Shown one piece after another: positions 10,940 to 22,995 of a DNA stretch of 64,000 bases. The notes under the pieces were generated by a model that saw only the letters and a program-made list of their open reading frames with translations, searched no databases and was not told where the DNA came from. The stretch's first letter is position 1; each line of letters starts with the position of its first letter. The translations under genes were made by a program, and so were the position numbers. Source of the DNA: Ashinkailepas kermadecensis (Eukaryota > Arthropoda > Thecostraca > Neolepadidae); contig JAOTOM010004684.1 of NCBI GenBank assembly GCA_034440615.1, positions 141,501 through 205,500 on the forward strand, read 5' to 3'.

Positions 10940-11860
10940 AAGCCGTCCCGCGGCTGCCCAGCCGCCCGACCGCCTCGCCGCAGCGGAGAGGCTGCCGAGC
11001 TGCACCGCCACCCAGCCGCCCCGCCGCAGCTGTGGGGCTGCCGAGCTGCACCGCCACCCAGCCGCCCCGCCGCAGCTGTGGGGCTGCCGAGCCGCCACGC
11101 CATCCCGCCGCAGCAGAGGCCCAGCCACCCCGCCGCAGCAGAGGGGCTGCCGAGCCGCCACGCCATCCCGCCGCAGCAGAGGGGCTGCCGAGCCGCCACG
11201 CCATCCCGCCGGGGCCGCCACGCCATCCCGCCGCACAGAGGGGCTGCCGAGCCGCCACGCCGCCACGCCACCCCGCCGCAGCAGAGGGGCTGCCGAGCCG
11301 CCACGCCATCCCGCCGCAGCAGAGGGGCTGCCGAGCCGCCACGCCATCCCGCCGCAGCAGAGGCTCCCGCCGCAGCAGAGGGGCCGCCGAGCCGCCACGC
11401 CACCCCGCCGCCACGCCACCCCGCCGCAGCGGAGAGGCTGCCGAGCTGCACCGCCACCCAGCCGCCCCGCCGCAGCTGGGGGGCTGCCGAGCTGCACCGC
11501 CACCCAGCCGCCCCGCCGGGGCTGCCACCGCCACCCAGCCACCCGCCGCAGCAGAGGGGCTGCCGAGCCGCCACGCCATCCCGCCGCAGCAGAGGGGCTG
11601 CCGAGCCGCCACGCCATCCCGCCGCAGCAGAGGGGCCGCCGAGCCGCCACGCCACCCCGCCGCCACGCCACCCCGCCGCAGCTGGGGGCTCCCGGCCCCA
11701 CCCCCCCCCCCCCCCCCCGCCGCAGCTGGGGGGGGCTGCCGCCACGCCACCCCGCCGCAGCTGGGGGGCTGCCGAGCTGCCCCGCCGCCCCGCCGCCCTG
11801 CCGCCCCGCCGTAGCGGAGGGGCTGCCGAGCCGCCCCGCCGCGCCTCCGCAGCGGAGGGA
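10940..11860 (+). repeat. GC-rich complex minisatellite
   Basis: About 0.9 kb of shuffled blocks built from CCGCCGCAGCAGAGG, GGCTGCCGAGCCGCCACGCC and related strings, with variable unit lengths of roughly 30-40 bp. Five overlapping frames of 254-419 codons stay open on both strands, which shows that openness reflects composition. There is a poly-C run at about 11700-11718. Confidence 0.92.
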
Positions 11861-13037
11861 CGGTTGGCTTCACGTGGCGCCGGCGTGGTAGGCACTGCAG
11901 TGCACTTCAAGCCATAATTCAATCATTTGTATAGACGGTTGCTTACAATTTGGTAGGCATTCTTTGTGGTCATTTCTAGAACATTTTGTTTCCTTCTTTA
12001 AAAAAAAATGGAACCAAAGGTTTCGAATAAAGGGTTCAGTACAAGTTCGAAAGTATATTATAATCAATATTTTTACTTTGACATGCTGATAGTTTAAAGT
12101 GAAACATTGAAGCAAAGCAACGGTATAGCGTGCTAATTATCAACTACTTGTCTCCCGCGTCCGGCCTACATACAATAAACATCTGCATTCGTTCGGTTTC
12201 TATGCCAATTTGTGTGTACCGATGAGTTTCCGTCAAAAATCGGCCAAGATGACGTCACCCTGACGTCACTCATGCCTCACCGATCACGACCTCATAGTTT
12301 TCCTTTGGCAAAAGGCGTAGAATTGATCAAGTGGCAGCTGTTGAAAATTAAATATTCTGTGGAGATACCTTGACACGTTTTCGATGTATGGCAAATATTC
12401 GACAGAGTGTAGAGTTGACAACCCTCCCCCTACCGATCAATGCCGAATGAATTCCATGGTGATTTATTAAATGCCATGTATCGCTAAGCCTCTTCAATGT
12501 ACAGTGCGTAGGGTCCCACAATTAGTTATACAAGTAGGCATACATGTGCCCTACAATAGGCCCAAAACGAGAAATATATATTACTAAGCGGTGCTGGGAA
12601 AGTTATTTTGATGCCGAGTACTGAAAAAAAACACGACACCGAAGGTCGAGTACAAAGTATCTTTTAGAACGAGACGGCGAAATCCCTTCTCCAGTACAAG
12701 TTTGGCAAGGTATTTTGCATGCCGTCTTGTGTTAACTTCAATGGATGGAATGCATAATCTACTGATCACCGCACTTCTTTAGGCTCTGAATTAAATAGTC
12801 ATGAAATATACAAATATCATGCAGGAATGAATGAAATATCTCGAAATGTAATTAAATACGTCATATAATTAAAACGCCTTACAGGAAGATGCCGAGTGAG
12901 AGTGCAGAATAACCACACTCCAATAATTTTTCCACACTCTTATTGGGTATCCTAGAGTAGACCATTGCACACGCAAGACCGTTTCGAGGGTATGAAGAAA
13001 TGCTAGTACGCCTACGCTCATGTTATTTACATTTTAT
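11861..13037. other. No recognisable feature
   Basis: AT-rich sequence with short open frames only. Nothing supported. Confidence 0.4.
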
Positions 13038-13188
13038 ATCCACTCCCCATGTCCAGCCTGCTGGACAATCCGCCACTGAATGGTACGTATCCACCCCGTT
13101 GGATCCGCCTGTGAATGGCACCTACCCACCTCGTTGGATCTGCCTGTGAACGACACGCATCCACCCCGCTGGATCCGCCTGCGGCTAC
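13038..13188 (+). repeat. Short minisatellite, 35-bp unit
   Basis: Three clear copies from 13079 with the core CCACCCCGTTGGATCCGCCT, and a more diverged copy just before them. Confidence 0.8.
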
Positions 13189-14661
13189 GAAAACACGCAT
13201 TACATCACACCGCAATGAGCATACGCATCGACTGGCAGCAATGAGCATAGCACACATAAGTAGAGCAAACGGAAGTGTTTCAGCGGAATTATATGATGGT
13301 ATGCTATGAGGTATGATGTGATATGATGGACACTAGCATATGCTGGTAGTGAATATGATAGTAGTGCATATGCTGGTAGTGCATAGTGCGTGGTGGTCAT
13401 TAGAAGGCACGGGCTCCTTGTCTGCCTTGCTTGTTGTTGACACGTTGGTTGTGATCGGTGGCCATTACCACCGGTGATCGTTACGTTCCCGAAACCGTCT
13501 TTGTGTTGGTGTTGGCGTGACCAGATAGGTACCTAAAGCGGGTAAATTAGCGGTTATAACATCAGCTCGGTGGCGGACCGCTATAATATCGAGCAGTCGG
13601 TGGCCAGTCAGCCCCCGGATGAAAAGTTCCCAGAAGCTCTCAGCCTGCACGAGCTGCAGACAGGCAAGCGTGTTCAAGCAAGCGTTACGTGTTAAAACAA
13701 ACACGTAAATGGTGCATCGGCGAAGAAACGTGCATGAACGGCGTGCTTGCAATAAGCGACAAACAGTGTAGCGTTAATGTTCCGAATCGACTTTCGACAG
13801 ATTGTCGAAAAGTGCATTGCTGATGGAGCGTGTTGATTTCCCAGCAGTGATGCACGCGTCGTCCAAAAGTTGGAGGATAGGAGGGTGGAGGGGCAAGAGC
13901 CATTTTCAACTTTTGAAGTTTATTCATTCAACGTCCATGTCGTCAATGCTGAACTCGTCCAAAGTTGGGAGGTTCGCTGCCCCTTCTGCCCCCACCCCCG
14001 GCTGCTACGCCCATGATTCCCAGCCTTCCTTAGCTTATTATGGACGAGATCGAATGCTGCGAATCTTTAACTATCAGAAAAGTAATCGATATAAGCGGCT
14101 CTGCCGTGTCGTCTTGACGAACAAACATTTGGTGGATAATCACTCTGCAACCGTGCTCCACATAGAATCACGAAATAAGCATGGATATGCAAGCAACCAT
14201 CATCTATGAAATCCACCTGATACATCATGAAGCCCCAGCCGTGCCCTTTCACATGCAGGATTTTATCGGGTCATGCTTTCGGGGCTTCAGTACCTCGTCC
14301 AGCGTTGTCATTGCATCTCGGGAGCAGTTGTGACGGGAAATATTAACGTCATGCATGACATCTTACTGTCAATTATTCTGGGATGAGGGACCACCGGATA
14401 AGATTTCATGAATTACTAATTTTACTGGAAGCAATGTGTCAACTTACGGATCATGTTTTTAAGCCATGAAAAGAAGTACTGTAATTAATACGGGATATTG
14501 CAAGGCGGACTGAATGTGCTATTTTTATCTAAAATCTGAACAGATCTACCATGCGAAGCCTTGCTCTTGATCCACCCAACTCTTCGCGTTACTAGCTGCG
14601 AGCGAGGTCCAAAGTCCGAGATTCCACGCATAAAAAGACAGACCTTTGGTGGCCACGCCAG
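13189..14661. other. No recognisable gene; short local repeats
   Basis: Includes a few copies of a CATATGCTGGTAGTG-like unit at about 13335-13382. Overlapping open frames near 13800-14210 carry no motif I recognise. Confidence 0.4.
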
Positions 14662-14990
14662 CCCTGCCATTACGCTGTGCAGACGTCAGAGTCCCACTCC
14701 ACTGGCCCTGCCATTACGCTGTGCAGACGTCAGAGCCTGCGATTACGCTGTGCAGTTGTTAGAGTCTGTCATCACGCTGTGCAGACGTCAGAGCCTGCAA
14801 TTACGCTGTGCAGACGTCAGAGTCCCACTCCACCGGCCCTGCCATTACTCTGTGCAGACGTCAGAGCCTGCCATTACGCTGTACAGACGTTAGAGTCTGT
14901 CATTACTCTGTGCAGACGTTAGAGCCTGCCATTACGCTGTGCAGACGTTAGAGCCTTCCATTACGCTGTGCAGACGTCAGAGTCCTGCCA
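14662..14990 (+). repeat. Minisatellite, 29-bp unit
   Basis: About ten copies of a unit with the core TTACGCTGTGCAGACGTCAG. Two copies carry an extra 14-base insert (CCCACTCCAC core, near 14692 and 14822), so a two-level structure exists. Most units hold GACGTC, close to the CRE palindrome TGACGTCA; regulatory meaning is speculative. Confidence 0.93.
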
Positions 14991-15032
14991 CGACGTGCCC
15001 TACTATCACGGCACGAACACGGCCATGTGGCT

Positions 15033-15347
15033 GCAGGCTCTCTTATTAAGTCTAAACGCTTTATAACTTTATATAGGGTGTACCTAGCAGTGGATTTAGC
15101 ACCTTTCTTCGGGATGTGATACTGATGAGATTGTCTATGGTAGCACAATGGGAGTGTGTTATGCAATAGTAAGTGAATTGGTGCTAGATAGGCTGCGATA
15201 TATAGCTTCCTAGGAACTTGAGATATGGGATTGATTGGGGTGAGAGTATGTACATTTCTAGTACCTTTTCCAGATAGGCTTAACCCAGATGGGCCCCTGT
15301 GGATCTTATTGAGCCTTAACACTTTATGACTTTATGACTTTATGACA
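15033..15347 (+). mobile_element. Internally deleted, non-autonomous derivative of the 1-3795 LINE
   Basis: The first 250 bases match the LINE leader (CTCTTATTAAGTCTAAACGC, the TGTCTATGGTAGCACAATGGG-like string, GATTGATTGGGGTGAGAG, GATAGGCTTAACCCAGATGGG). It then switches directly to the LINE 3' end (GCCCCTGTGG, CTTATT-AGCC, repeated ATGACTTT). The whole coding region is missing. The join falls on AGATGGG, which occurs at both break points in the long element. It was probably mobilised by LINE machinery, if at all. Confidence 0.85.
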
Positions 15348-16665
15348 ACCGTTTGTATATGACAGCTAATGAGGTTCTCGGCGTCCAATTCTCCCCGCCA
15401 CCATTTTTCATGCGGAATGTTTTCAGGCTTTGACGTTGTTGTGCAGTGACATTTCTCAACAGCCCAGTGCACGAAGTGATGAATATGAGCGCTGTGCATG
15501 TTGATCCCTCTGTGGTAAGATGCAACAGGATAGCATGATGTTCATTATCGAGCCTGTTTAATGCATCCGTTGTGTCACGCTACGGACAACTCCATCTCGT
15601 TGTTCGAACAATTGCAGCTACTGCATCGGGCTGCGAAATATCGCGAAGCGAATTGAACGTACCAAGAATATATCAGAACACTTCAGGTATGAGGACTACG
15701 AGATGCAACATACTGGCCTCGCTCGTCATGCGCCCAACGAGGTGTCCTACTCGTGTTCGTCGCGTCCGACTACAATGCGCATGACAACGCCTCCCCGACG
15801 GCTGGCAGATGCGAAATTCTGGTGGAACCTTCACTCAAAGGTAAAATTGAGGACGCGACCATTGTCGGCGTCACTGCCATCGATCACACTGACAGAGCAG
15901 CTTCCATTTGTATACTGTGGCAACATCTGGTACCAGCCCGACTGCTTCACTGATGCCGTATACGTGCATAATTTGGAGAATCCCTTGCAATTACAAATAT
16001 AAGTGTTCTTCCGGTCAGCATTTCCTTCTTGTTCAGCATTGAATATTGGTTAATTCGGTTTTCATATGGTGGGTATCATCTCACGTTGCAACAGCCATTC
16101 CATTCGCCACAAGCCTCGGGTAAGCTGGCTCGTATGGTTGAAGGTTATGCATCACTGCGCCGAGCATTGCTGATGATATTGTCAGAGGAACTTTTGAACT
16201 TCTGCTCATTACGATCGAAACCGACAAATTAGCATCATTTGCATGCGGATCAATTCACTCATGTGTAATTAGGACTTCTAGGTCAGTTTCTGACCTCGTG
16301 TCATGCCTAGATCAGCTCGGTCATTGAAGAAAAAAATAATAGAATGTGTTTTTTGTTTAAGCCATCGATAGACTTTGGTAATGATCAATGTTACGTCATC
16401 AACACATCTTAAGCTAATAAGCCGTCTTCTGAATGCTATATGCAGGGCTGGAGATCTCTCACGAAGCCAGGGGATCCACGTCCTTTTTTCAAGACATAAA
16501 ATCAGATTGAATGGGGAGAATGGCAAATTGACATTAGGAGGGTACCAAACCAGGAGGTCCCATACCCCCCGATTCACCCGGCATCTCCAGCCATGTCAGT
16601 ATATATTTCATCTTTTGATGAATTTTTAGCCAATAAGCCATAGTCGCGCTTTCCTCTCAAGCTGG
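15348..16665. other. No recognisable feature
   Basis: Mixed-composition sequence. Open frames around 15570-16000 overlap each other on the plus strand and have no recognised motif. Confidence 0.4.
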
Positions 16666-17140
16666 CGCAGTTGTGTTGGGCACGCCGTGGTGCCCGCAAC
16701 TGGCAGTTTTGTTGGGCACGCCGTGGTGCCAGCACCTGGCAGTTTTGTTGGGCACGCCGTGGTGCCAGCAGCTGGCGGTTTTGTTGGGCACGCCGTGGTG
16801 CCAGCAGCTGGCAGCTTTGTTGGGCACGCCGTGGTGCCCGCAGCTGGCAGTTTTGTTGGGCACGTCGTGGTGCCCGCAGCTGGCAGTTTTGTTGGGCACG
16901 CCGTGGTGCCCGCAGCTGGCAGTTTTGTTGGGCACGTCGTGGTGCCAGCACCTGGCAGTTTTGTTGGGCACGCCGTGGTGCCCGCAGCTGGCAGTTTTGT
17001 TGGGCACGCCGTGGTGCCAGCACCTGGCAGTTTTGTTGGGCACGCCGTGGTGCCCGCAGCTGGCAGTTTTGTTGGGCACGTCGTGGTGCCAGCACCTGGC
17101 AGTTTTGTTGGGCACGCCGTGGTGCCCGCAGCTGGCAGAC
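16666..17140 (+). repeat. Minisatellite, 36-bp unit
   Basis: About 13 copies built on TTGTTGGGCACGCCGTGGTG followed by CCAGCACCTGGCAGTT or CCCGCAGCTGGCAGTT. The two sub-variants alternate in places. The unit is a multiple of three, so all six frames stay open over 160-210 codons; not coding. Confidence 0.96.
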
Positions 17141-18140
17141 ACGGCGAGGCACTGTCTGGTTGCGTCATCTCACCGCCGCCCCCTCCCGGTAGCAGCGGGT
17201 CGGCAAAATAATGGCCGCCGTCCAGAGATGGCTGCAATTGCTTTGAACAGCATAGCGCCGCGGAGGGCGCAACCGCAGGGGAAATTTCAGAATCACCTGT
17301 GGCTTCCCTGAATGTCAGTTGGCAGGTCTGCCATCAGTCACAGCCCGCGGCATTTTGCCCGGGCTGTTTTGCATTGTGTCGGACACGCTTGGTGCACTCC
17401 GCATTCCGCAGAGTGGAATAATTATGGAGTTAGACTAAAGAAGGACGGTGGCAACAGTGCCACGGCGGAGGTAGCCAGCCATATACAGCTGGCAAGTGTG
17501 ATGTCCTGGTGAATTACAACTGCTGGGTGCCGTGAAACAATAGCGATCTTCCTCTGATGGTGCATGGGACATGATGGAAGCCCCGTGCAAGTTCACACGA
17601 CATCCGAGCACCCACTTTCATTGGACATGAGGCATGTGCACGAGCGGGTTTTTTTTTCAGTAGCATGGCATGTATTGCAATATTGCAATAAGCTACAAAC
17701 CGCTGCAATCACTGGTCGCGCTTCACTGACCGCACTAACCACGTTTTCAGATGATCGTACTTATCTAACCTGCGCAAACGCATCACGCTTAAACACATTC
17801 ATCCTAACTACTTAACTCAGCACTCAGAACATCGTACCCTCTTAAAACCGCATAGCATTGCACACATCAGGTGCATCATTTACACACCACGCGGCTCATT
17901 GCTGCCTCTTTGGCCAACCGTTGTCCACAAGTCTCCATTTGGCTTCAAGCGCTTCCAATTTACCATCAGCATCACAGCATCACAGCCCACAGCAGACATA
18001 CTTTCAGTGGCACAGGCGGCATTGAGATATTCTTGGAAAGCAGAGCATTTGTCCCTGTGTTTTGCATATGTGCAATAATGGTTTCCAAGCAATATCATCA
18101 CATTAATTACCGCTGGCCTCCAATTACACCGAACAATGTG
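17141..18140. other. No recognisable feature
   Basis: Sequence after the 36-bp array. No motif seen. Confidence 0.4.
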
Positions 18141-18425
18141 TTATATCAGCTGCAATTTATTTGTCTGTGGTGTATTTTTTGTTGATGAATCTAAATACTC
18201 GACCCCAAACACGTCGCACGATTCTACAAGAGTACATGTATTGCCTAGTGTGTCAATCACTTCACAATGTTGACAAATGGGGCTGTCTACAAGTCGACGA
18301 ACATGCAAAATCTCCTTGTTGGAATGTAGGATTGAGTTAACTGGAATTGAAACGGTTGTAACTTTGTTGACTTTCTGCAAGAATACGGTGTGTGGAAAAA
18401 AAGCTGAACAAAATTGCCGAGCCAT
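18141..18425 (-). pseudogene. Possible LINE C-terminal tail fragment
   Basis: The minus-strand frame contains HVRRLVDSPICQHCEVIDTL and later LVESC. This resembles the C-x2-C plus acidic linker of LINE C-terminal knuckles, although the expected His is not in place. No RT is attached. It could be the decayed 3' end of another LINE or chance. Confidence 0.35.
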
Positions 18426-20303
18426 TCCTTCATATTCCTACCTGGAGAAGGCCGTTGGTATGCATATGTTTGCCTGCAGTCGATAGTGGTATTTTGTTGG
18501 CAATTGCGTAATTGGTAAAACTTTTCCTCGGCAAGAAACCTCAACACATTTCACTCTTGACTAGGATCTATCGGCAGGCCCCTTAAATCCCTTATCTTAC
18601 TTTTTCACTGCATTGGTATGACACTGAAAATTCTGAAAACTCTTATAAAACTTCTTGTGCATGTAGGAAAGCCTTGCTGGAATCGTGAGAAGGTGAGAAT
18701 CGTGAGAATACATTACCCATATTGTCCACGAGGTCTCCGACATATTATATTCCGCAGCAATACATTTGTTTAATACATCTTCAACACGTGTTCAATAAAT
18801 AAACTAGCTCAAATGGTGAACATCTGTCCTGCCCAATGTTCTACCATATCCTATCTTGTGTTAACATATGCTTAATCCAACCTATTCGAAAGCTTCTCTA
18901 CAGGAACCGTGCGTCTATTGCTCCCAGGCCTCCCTCTTTTGTACTTTGACATTGTGTTTTGGCTGTTACCTTAGGTAGCCTTCCCCTCCATATAACCTTC
19001 ATAATTAAGGAGCGCATTATCTGTAGCTATGTTTCTGAAATCGATGTGCATGGTATACCATACATAATGTAATAGCAATAGGCTTTTTACGACAGTATTC
19101 CGTCTCTTTATGCTCAGGTGACGCTCGCTTCACATGCTAATTGTACTCCTAATCAGGGGTGTCGATTTGTGAAAAACATGGGGGGGGGCCGAAGTGTCAA
19201 CGTACTAGACCCCCCCCCCCCCCCATCCAAAAACTCATCGGATTTCTCCCACTATATTTTCAGACCTCAATAATTATGGTTTTGTATTTGACGATGTGTA
19301 TGTTTATGTTTGTTCAGCATCCCCGCCAACGGGCAAAGTCGTCCAGTAACAGGTGAAGTCGTAAGCAAAAGAGCAGTACACAGTACATGTCAACATAAAA
19401 AACTTTGAATCATAGCATGCGACCACAGAGTCATACAGTGGACTCGGGTCCATCGTCATCATCAACGTCATCGTCATCGTCAACGTTACCGTCACCCTCC
19501 CCTCACTCTACACCCCAACAAACACACACCGGCTTAAGTAAAATATGTCTGCGCCCATATGTAGGCTAAAACACACCGGCCTTGATGGAGCATCGGGGCA
19601 CAGCAGGCCTGAACTGTGATGACAATGGGTGAAGGTATTTCCTTGGTGCCTAACATTAGGGAGGGGCGAAGCCAAAGTTTGGTGAGGCGAATTCAGGGTC
19701 GGGGAGGGGGCACAGCCTCCAGAAAAGCATAGAAATCGAAAACAATGTCCTCTGATCAAACATGTGCATTGATATAGTCATCGTGATCGCCGAGTCTAGT
19801 CAGTCACCACACACGACACCAAACAAACTAAAATGCACAACGGATCATAGAAATTGAAATTGAAATTGACTTGGGACCGATCAAGGAGGATAATATTCCA
19901 AAATCTCCAAAATGCCGAGATTCGCAGTAGTTGCAGCATAGCAACACCAAATCCGGATCATACTGTTCTTTCATCAAATCAAATAACTCTGCTTTCCAAA
20001 AAATGTAATCAAGGCCAAGGTTACTAAACGGAGGTCAGGTCAAATTATCTCTTCTTATCGCGATAAGGGGAAAACTTTTTGTGCAGAACGTGATGAAAGA
20101 ATGATATAAACATTCGGCTTTCAAATATGTGACAAGGTCAATGTCTCAAGCAGATTCAATGGCTGTGACGAATTGGGAAATACTAATACATGGGTGACAT
20201 TGGTACCTATTAATGGTAAGGTGAACGGTAGAATGCGGAGAAAGTGACAACTAATGCACACAAAACTGCTCGGAAAGATGATGCAAAGCCGTGACTAATC
20301 CCA
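18426..20303. other. Mostly unrecognised; contains one transposon-end motif
   Basis: No gene seen. At about 19155 the string AGGGGTGTCGATTTGTG occurs. It is nearly the reverse complement of the sequence ending at 28178, so it may be a terminus of a dispersed element. A poly-C run follows at 19211-19224. Confidence 0.4.
19154..19240 (+). repeat. Terminal fragment of a dispersed element (CAGGGG-YGTCGATTTGT end)
   Basis: Begins AGGGGTGTCGATTTGTG and continues into G-rich sequence. The matching opposite-strand end lies at 28084-28178. The family was not identified. Confidence 0.4.
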
Positions 20304-20349
20304 CACCGTTCACTGTGACTCACCAGGGCCGTGGAGTACGCACCGTCTA
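20304..20349 (+). repeat. Isolated unit of the 35-bp minisatellite
   Basis: CCGTTCACTGTG, CAGGGCCGTGGAGTACG and CACCGTCTA match the array that begins at 20641, but stand about 290 bp to its left, separated by a dispersed segment. Confidence 0.75.
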
Positions 20350-20631
20350 TCAGGGCTGGATTTATACTTTGCAATCCTGGGTGAGGAAATGACAATTTCT
20401 GAGTGATGGAATACGGAGAGGATATTTGCCTTCAAACCTTGGCATCATAATCTCACTTTGTAGTTTCAGGTAAATCTTAAGCACTTTACCACAGGGCAAT
20501 TCATTGTTGAACAACACCATCAGACATCCAAATTGAAAACGCATGGAGGAAACAACATGGAGGATCATTTTGCGAAGAGGATAATGCTATGGATGGCAAA
20601 AATCCAGGAAAGACCCGTTTTTCGACCCTGA
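20350..20631 (+). mobile_element. Dispersed element, copy 1, lying inside a minisatellite
   Basis: This roughly 280-bp segment matches 36776-37060 along its length: CTGGATTTA/TTGGATTTG start, CTTAAGCACTTTACCACAG/CTTGAGCACTTTGCCACAG, CATTGTTGAACAACACCAT/CATTGTCAAACAGCACCAT, and GGCAAAAAT near the end. Minisatellite units stand on both sides and CGTCTA occurs at both joins (20344-20349, 20632-20637). That would fit an insertion with a 6-bp target duplication, though the string is part of the unit. Family unknown; no coding capacity. Confidence 0.65.
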
Positions 20632-20640
20632 CGTCTACTG

Positions 20641-21136
20641 TGGCGGGCCAGGGTCGCAGAGCAAACCGTCCACTGTGGCGGACCGGGGCTGTGGAGCACA
20701 CCTTCTACTATGGCGGACCAGAGCCGCGAAGCACACCGTCCACTCTGGCGGACCGGTGCCGCGAAGCACATGGTCCACCGTAACGGACCGGAGCCGCGAA
20801 GCACACCGTCCACTGTGGCGGACCAGGGCCGCGGAATACATCATCAACTGTGGCAGACCAGGGTCGCAGAGTACACCGTCCACTGTGGTGGACCGGTGCC
20901 GTGGGGCACACCTACTATGACGGACTAGGGCCGTGAAGCATAGCGTCCACTGCGGCGGATCAGGGCTGCGGAGTACATCATACACTGTGGTGGATCAGGG
21001 TCGCGGAGCAAACCGTTCACTGTGGCGGATCAGGGCCGTGGAGTACACCGTCCATTGTGGCGGATCGGGGCCGCGGAGCACATCGTCCACTGTGGCGGAC
21101 CGGGGCCGCGGAGTACACCGTCCATTGCGGCGGATC
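20641..21136 (+). repeat. Minisatellite, 35-bp unit
   Basis: About 14 copies. Core strings are TGGCGGACCAGGGCCGCGGA and CACCGTCCACTG. Because 35 is not a multiple of three, the frames rotate through the array. Confidence 0.95.
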
Positions 21137-21172
21137 ATAGCCATCAACAGGTCAAATTATGTCATGCCATGA

Positions 21173-21560
21173 CAGTGGCGTACCTAGGATTTGCGAGAGG
21201 GGGCAAACTGATTTGGAAGGTGCTCAACTACCCCCATTTAAAAACGTCCCCGGATTTCCACCAATGTATTTTTTCAAAGGGCGTTCTTTATATCTTTGTT
21301 GTAGAATAATTAGTGGCCAAATAAACTGTCCTATGGAGGGGACCAAATATACCACCATTATTTCTGAATCACTGGATTTCAACCCTAACTCCCCCCATCC
21401 TGTTGGAAGGTTTTTCTTTTGGTATCCCTTAAAAAGTATCCTCACACTGCTGAAATTACACCTGAATAAATCATTCAAAAATGTAAAATTTGGCAATATC
21501 AGGCATTCCAATTAATAACGCCCGGTCGCCAAAACGCCAAAGTTCGTGCACGTGTACACC
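21173..21560 (+). mobile_element. Dispersed repeat family A, copy 1
   Basis: Begins CAGTGGCGTACCTAGGATTT and has the middle motifs CCCGGATTTC and AAAGGGC. It ends near GTTCGTGCACGTG, as does the copy at 29101-29405. The start is typical of short DNA transposon remnants in invertebrates, but I cannot assign a superfamily. Confidence 0.6.
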
Positions 21561-21899
21561 CGCCTTGCGCAGTCGGCGCATTCGCCACTCTACGTGTGCT
21601 TCTCTGGTTTCTGCTAGGTCTCCCACGTTTTGCTAATTACTGTCACATGATAGTCTCGTGCCACATTTGACATGTGGAATGCCTGGTATGGCGGCTCGCT
21701 GGATAAAAATTCGATAAATTCAATTCGATGTATTAGTTCTCATCTTCCCACATTTTCTCGTGATTAAGAAATCCGGAGACACAATGAGCTTTGATGCACC
21801 TCATCTCTTTGGTTAAATAAGCTCCCAGATTGCCTACCGAGCCGTGACCCTAGCTAGGTGTTCGGTTTTTTTGCCCGTTGCGTTTTTCTTCTTCTATGG

Positions 21900-22995
21900 A
21901 TGTCTTTTAGGGCTCCAGCCAATTTTTGTTTGGGGCCCGGCACATGTTCGAGACCCGGCTCTTTTTTACAGCTTTGTTGCGTTTTTATACACCGATGATA
22001 TTTGTTTATAAACGAAGAATGGCTTAAATCGGGTTTTTAAAATTAGGAAAAAAAAAAAAAAAAAATTAAAAAAAAAAGGGGAGAGAAAAAAAAAAAAAAA
22101 AAAAAAAAATAAAAAAAAAAAAAAAAAAAAAAAAAAATAAATTTAAAAATAAAAAAAAAAAAAATTAAAAAATTAAAATTTTGATGGTATTGTGGTTATC
22201 GGCGCGTTTCCGGAGACGCCGATGTGTTATTTAGTATCCGGTCTATTTGTTCCTTGTTTAAAATCAATTCCATTTTTTAGGGACCAGCCTGTTTTTGAAG
22301 CCCCGTGCGGTCTCATGGCCCTTGTGTGCCTTGGGGGGGGGGGGCCTCCGTTATGCTTTTATTTAGCGCTCCCGGTGTGTTTATTTCGAGCTGCAGCGCA
22401 TATTTTAAGGCCCTGTCGCTTTTTGCGAAACGCGTTACGCTTTTGATTTATTTGGGGGCCCGTGGTCACTTGTTGGATCCCTAGCTCGAGCTTTAGTAGC
22501 TAGGACACGTTTTGGGGGGCCCAACACGTTTTGTGGGCTTTTGGAACGGTTATTGGGACCCCAGAGTGATTTTTCATGTCGGGACTGTTTTTCGTTGCCC
22601 CGGCTTCATTTGTTGGGTGATCACAATGAGACTTTTGGAGCCCCGGTGAAACCTGTCATGCCCCTAGCGTGATTTTCAGGGATCCGGGCGAGACTTCTTG
22701 GTACCCCTAGGCTCAGCGTGACTTTCCGGGGTCCCTGCCCGACCGTTTGTGGCCTCCGTTGTGATGTTCTTGAACCCCAGCACGACTCTTTCGAGTCCCC
22801 AGCGTTATTTTCAGGGGCCCAGGTTAGAACTTTTGGACCCCAGCGTCCTTTTCAGAAGCCCCTGCGTGACTTTTTGGCCCCAATGCGATTATACGGGGCC
22901 CCGGTGCGATTATTGGGGGCCCAAACGGGATTATTAAGGAGACGGGCGCAATTTTTTTCAGGAGCTCGACGCGATTCTTGGGGCCCCACAACCTG
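21900..22995 (+). repeat. Degenerate GGGGCCC-rich repeat tract
   Basis: A long run of poorly conserved units of about 25-35 bp, recognised by GGGGCCC or GAGCCCC followed by GCGATT or GCGACTTTT. It is clearest at 22500-22995. It is interrupted by the A-rich block at 22049-22173. Confidence 0.7.
22049..22173 (+). repeat. A-rich low-complexity block
   Basis: Nearly pure A with scattered T and one GGGGAGAG. It may be a decayed poly(A) tail or an assembly-sensitive low-complexity region. Confidence 0.9.

Noticed and set aside
10658..11922. Overlapping open frames of 254-419 codons on both strands
   Set aside because: They lie wholly in a GC-rich tandem array with few A or T, where stop codons are rare. 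The peptides are low-complexity and different frames are equally open.
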